The notes under the pieces are model-generated. The model made no database searches. It was not told the origin of the DNA and saw only the letters and a list, made by a program, of their open reading frames with translations. DNA of 64,000 nucleotides from Lineus longissimus (taxonomy: Eukaryota; Nemertea; Pilidiophora; Heteronemertea; Lineidae): NCBI RefSeq assembly GCF_910592395.1, contig NC_088325.1, forward strand, positions 14,448,109 to 14,512,108, read 5' to 3'. The first letter of the stretch is position 1, and each line of letters opens with the position of its first letter. The translations under genes were made by a program, and so were the position numbers. Shown piece after piece: positions 61,674-64,000 of this stretch.

Positions 61674-61890
61674 CCTCATGGCCTAGCGGTTTACACTGCT
61701 GGCCACCACGCAATAGGGACCGGGTTTGATCCCGGGGAGAACCCAGGATCGTATGTCTGGATGAACCGGCGTGGCTTTCAAGGAACTAACATTCCTGGCT
61801 CTTCGCAGTCCTTCGAATGAGACTCAAAACCGAGATTCCTTGTACCTGACAGTAAACAGTACATTGTAGTTCCTACCTACAATGAACCAC
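61674..61890 (+). mobile_element. tRNA-derived SINE-like element
   Basis: The head has CATGGCCTAGCGGTTTACAC (A-box region) and ACCGGGTTTGATCCCGG (B-box region). The body includes GAATGAGACTCAAAACCGAG, a phrase I recall from invertebrate SINE tails. Not a functional tRNA, since the acceptor ends do not pair. Confidence 0.55.
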
Positions 61891-62251
61891 TTCGTGTTGT
61901 TTTACATTTCATTCCATTCATTCCAGGATCCCTCTTTGTGGTTCAGACATATGAATGCCTTTTTCATGATTTCGCTCATGCATAACTAATCGCGTTGAAT
62001 ACTTTTGCAGTTGGTCAGAAAAATAGACGGGGTTCTAGCCTATTATGTAATAACCCTGTCATCCGTCAATTAACTGGATTAACTACGATTGCGACAAGCA
62101 CGACAAGTTCTGTATGAACGATTTCACGTTCGAATAGAGTATTTTGTGTGTGTTTGAATCACTACCGTGGTAAATGCATGGCAGCCACTGAGACGTATCA
62201 GCTTCTTTCTCTTTCATTATTGATCGGGTTATGTAAATATTGAAGGTGACA

Positions 62252-62363
62252 ATGTCAACTCAATTTATTGTAGGTGGCAACGTTCACAGTAAGAGATGTT
62301 TCATATTGTTCAAATATTGCATCGTCGTTCTTGTCTGGTTTCTTGCTGATGTTGCTGGTCCAG
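62252..62363 (+). CDS. Candidate first coding exon of a type II membrane protein
   Basis: ATG at 62252 (context GACAATGT) opens 37 codons ending at a donor (CCAG/GTAAAG) in phase 1. The peptide has a short basic segment (HSKRCFILFK) followed by a hydrophobic helix (YCIVVLVWFLADVAG), the layout of an uncleaved signal anchor as in Golgi glycosyltransferases. A possible continuation is the segment from 63950. Alternatively the acceptor-like TTATTGTAG at 62265-62273 makes this an internal exon. Function not assigned. Confidence 0.4.
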
Positions 62364-63949
62364 GTAAAGCTGATGGGTGATCGTCATTCCCAGTCTGCAT
62401 TGGTAACGCAGTAGCCTAACTGGTCTACTGAATATTTCATTTCGAGGATAAGAACAAAACTGAGTAACGTTGGGTTCCGAGCATCAGGAAGTTCACTTTG
62501 GTATTCCTGGTTACCCCTGGCGTAGAAATCATATTGAAACCACCAAATTTTCACGCCGTTTTTTGCGATTTGCTAAATTTCTGTCATCCAATACGTAATC
62601 ATATGAAGTTCCACAATAGTCACCACATCAGAAATAAGAAATAAGTTACTAGTAAATTAAATTAGCTTTTGTAAATTGTGCCACCCCCTCGATCATACGG
62701 TTCTGCTGGTGCACCAGATTCAGTTGTTCAAACTATTCATCCGACAGCTATATTGATATTACCAAAACCAAGTTACAAGAGCAAGGTTGAGAAACTCTGT
62801 CTAAAACCGCTGTTTCTTTCAAGATTTGTTCGCGGACTGAATTCAATAAGTATTCAATACACATACACGTCACCTGGTGTACATGTAGCTTTGATGTTTT
62901 AACAAAATCAATAAGATTTCTTATTGGATACGTAAGTTGTTAATTCTGTCTAAGATAGAATCAATTTCTGGTCTGAAATTGATTTGGATTGTCGCATTAT
63001 GGGCCTTCAGTTGTTGTTGGTTTGCCTTTCCGGCGATGCGACTCTGCATGTGTTGCATACACTGACACAAATAGGCCTACTATAGATATTGCAAGAAGTG
63101 GTGTTAGCGAGATATATGGATTTCGTGCAGGAGTCATCTCATCCAGGACGGAGAGCAGACTCTCAGTTCAATAAAAAATAAATATTTAGCTGATTTAAAA
63201 GTTGTTAATACGAAACCTCGCAAATCAAAAGTTTCATTCATATCTAGTTGCTTCGAATAACTTCAGCATTCATCTTCTTATACACAAAGTCTGACTTCAT
63301 ACCGACCTAACAACGCGTCTGCAACCATCGCCATAGCGACTTCCATCCCTGAGTAATAATGTCAGATAGAAAAAACACATCAATATTTACTGATGGTACC
63401 TTGATATTTTCGATATCGTTCAAGTACATTAGACAGGCTTGGGGCATTCTGACGGGAATATTCTTCTCAGCTGATGTGTTATAGGATGTTATAGAGTTGT
63501 TATAGAATGCTTTCTGGCCATTCAACATTCTGCCTGGTAACTTTGGCAGCCTCGTCCCAAGTCATTGCGCCATCTCAATTCCTTGCACAAGGTTGCTTTG
63601 TAGCTACGTTGACAGGAGCGAGCGACCAACCAAACATCACGAGATCTCGCAGGGAGGCGCGAGACTTTGGTAGCAGCATAGTTTGAGGATGTTTCATCCA
63701 TGGTAGATATCACAATATATTTGTCCTCAGTGTGTGATCGTCCTCAAAGGACTGATCATAAGAGCGGTTTATCAACAATTGCAGCGGTTGGCTGCTCAAA
63801 TTGGCAACTTTTGCATTTCACATTTACCGCAGCGACAAACTACAAAATCCCTCTTGCCCAATGTTATGAGACCAGCAAGGCCTGAAGCGTCCCCGTCACC
63901 ATCTCCCTCCTTATTGACCCGACATCCCACTTGTCAGTTATTATTACAG
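62364..63949. other. Possible intron of the right-edge gene; no other feature seen
   Basis: No domain-bearing frame occurs on either strand. The 73-codon minus-strand frame at 63307-63528 and the 63-codon one at 63522-63713 lack recognisable motifs. Confidence 0.35.
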
Positions 63950-64000
63950 GTTACCGCCATGATTTGAGAACTGACAAGATATATATCGAACTATTGGTAT
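63950..64000 (+). CDS. Possible partial exon at the right edge
   Basis: After an acceptor-like TTATTATTACAG, the frame that matches the phase of the 62252-62363 exon (GYRHDLRTDK...) stays open to the end of the window. Only about 17 codons are visible, so support is weak. Confidence 0.22.

Larger units (their letters stand above)
55641..62251. other. Repeat-rich stretch without a supported gene
   Basis: It contains an interspersed repeat (56800-57320), a 108-bp triple repeat, a 130-bp duplication, 27-bp and 23-bp tandem arrays and a SINE. A plus-strand ATG with a clean donor (55861-55884, MKIVAAQK then GTAAGA) might be a first exon but has no partner. Long frames here are produced by repeats whose unit lengths are multiples of three. 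Confidence 0.45.

Overview
The window is intron-rich animal (metazoan) genomic DNA. Coding exons are short and bounded by GT/AG sites, reading phases carry across introns, and the proteins are typical bilaterian cell-surface and secreted modules (Ig, VPS10, YWTD propeller, EGF, LDLa, FN3). Tandem repeats, small inverted-repeat (MITE-like) elements and tRNA-derived SINE-like pieces fill the spaces. A marine invertebrate, possibly a lophotrochozoan, is my guess; the sequence alone does not fix the taxon.

Layout. (1) 125-4896, minus: the amino-terminal part of a PTK7-like receptor pseudokinase: signal peptide, six Ig domains and the start of a seventh; the rest lies off the left edge. (2) 7591-12592, minus: a complete three-Ig protein with signal peptide and a GPI-type carboxyl tail, lachesin/IgLON-like. 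(3) 17404-34810, minus: a complete sortilin-related receptor (SORL1/SorLA). I resolve 37 coding exons whose phases all agree, giving about 2327 residues in the order propeptide, VPS10, YWTD propeller, EGF-like segment, ten LDLa, FN3 array, transmembrane segment, and a tail ending in the family's sorting motifs. (4) 35483-35740, minus: a possible small cysteine-rich secreted protein. (5) 36651-36721, plus: an intact tRNA-Gly(GCC). (6) 37486-47204, plus: a large secreted EGF protein with a 3.3-kb exon of Gln/Gly/Ser-rich and GNGNGFPxDS repeats between EGF groups. (7) 48503-50245, minus: the 3' end of a single-pass LDLa receptor with a long tyrosine-containing tail. (8) 62252 onward, plus: a candidate first exon of a type II membrane protein.

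The region 50.3-62.2 kb has no gene I can support. It holds several tandem repeats, a tRNA-Glu-like pseudogene, SINE-like pieces and an interspersed repeat. The neighbouring genes share no pathway that the sequence shows; they are adjacent but separately expressed cell-surface or secreted genes. Exon ends are from my reading of splice consensus and protein phase; no transcript evidence was available.
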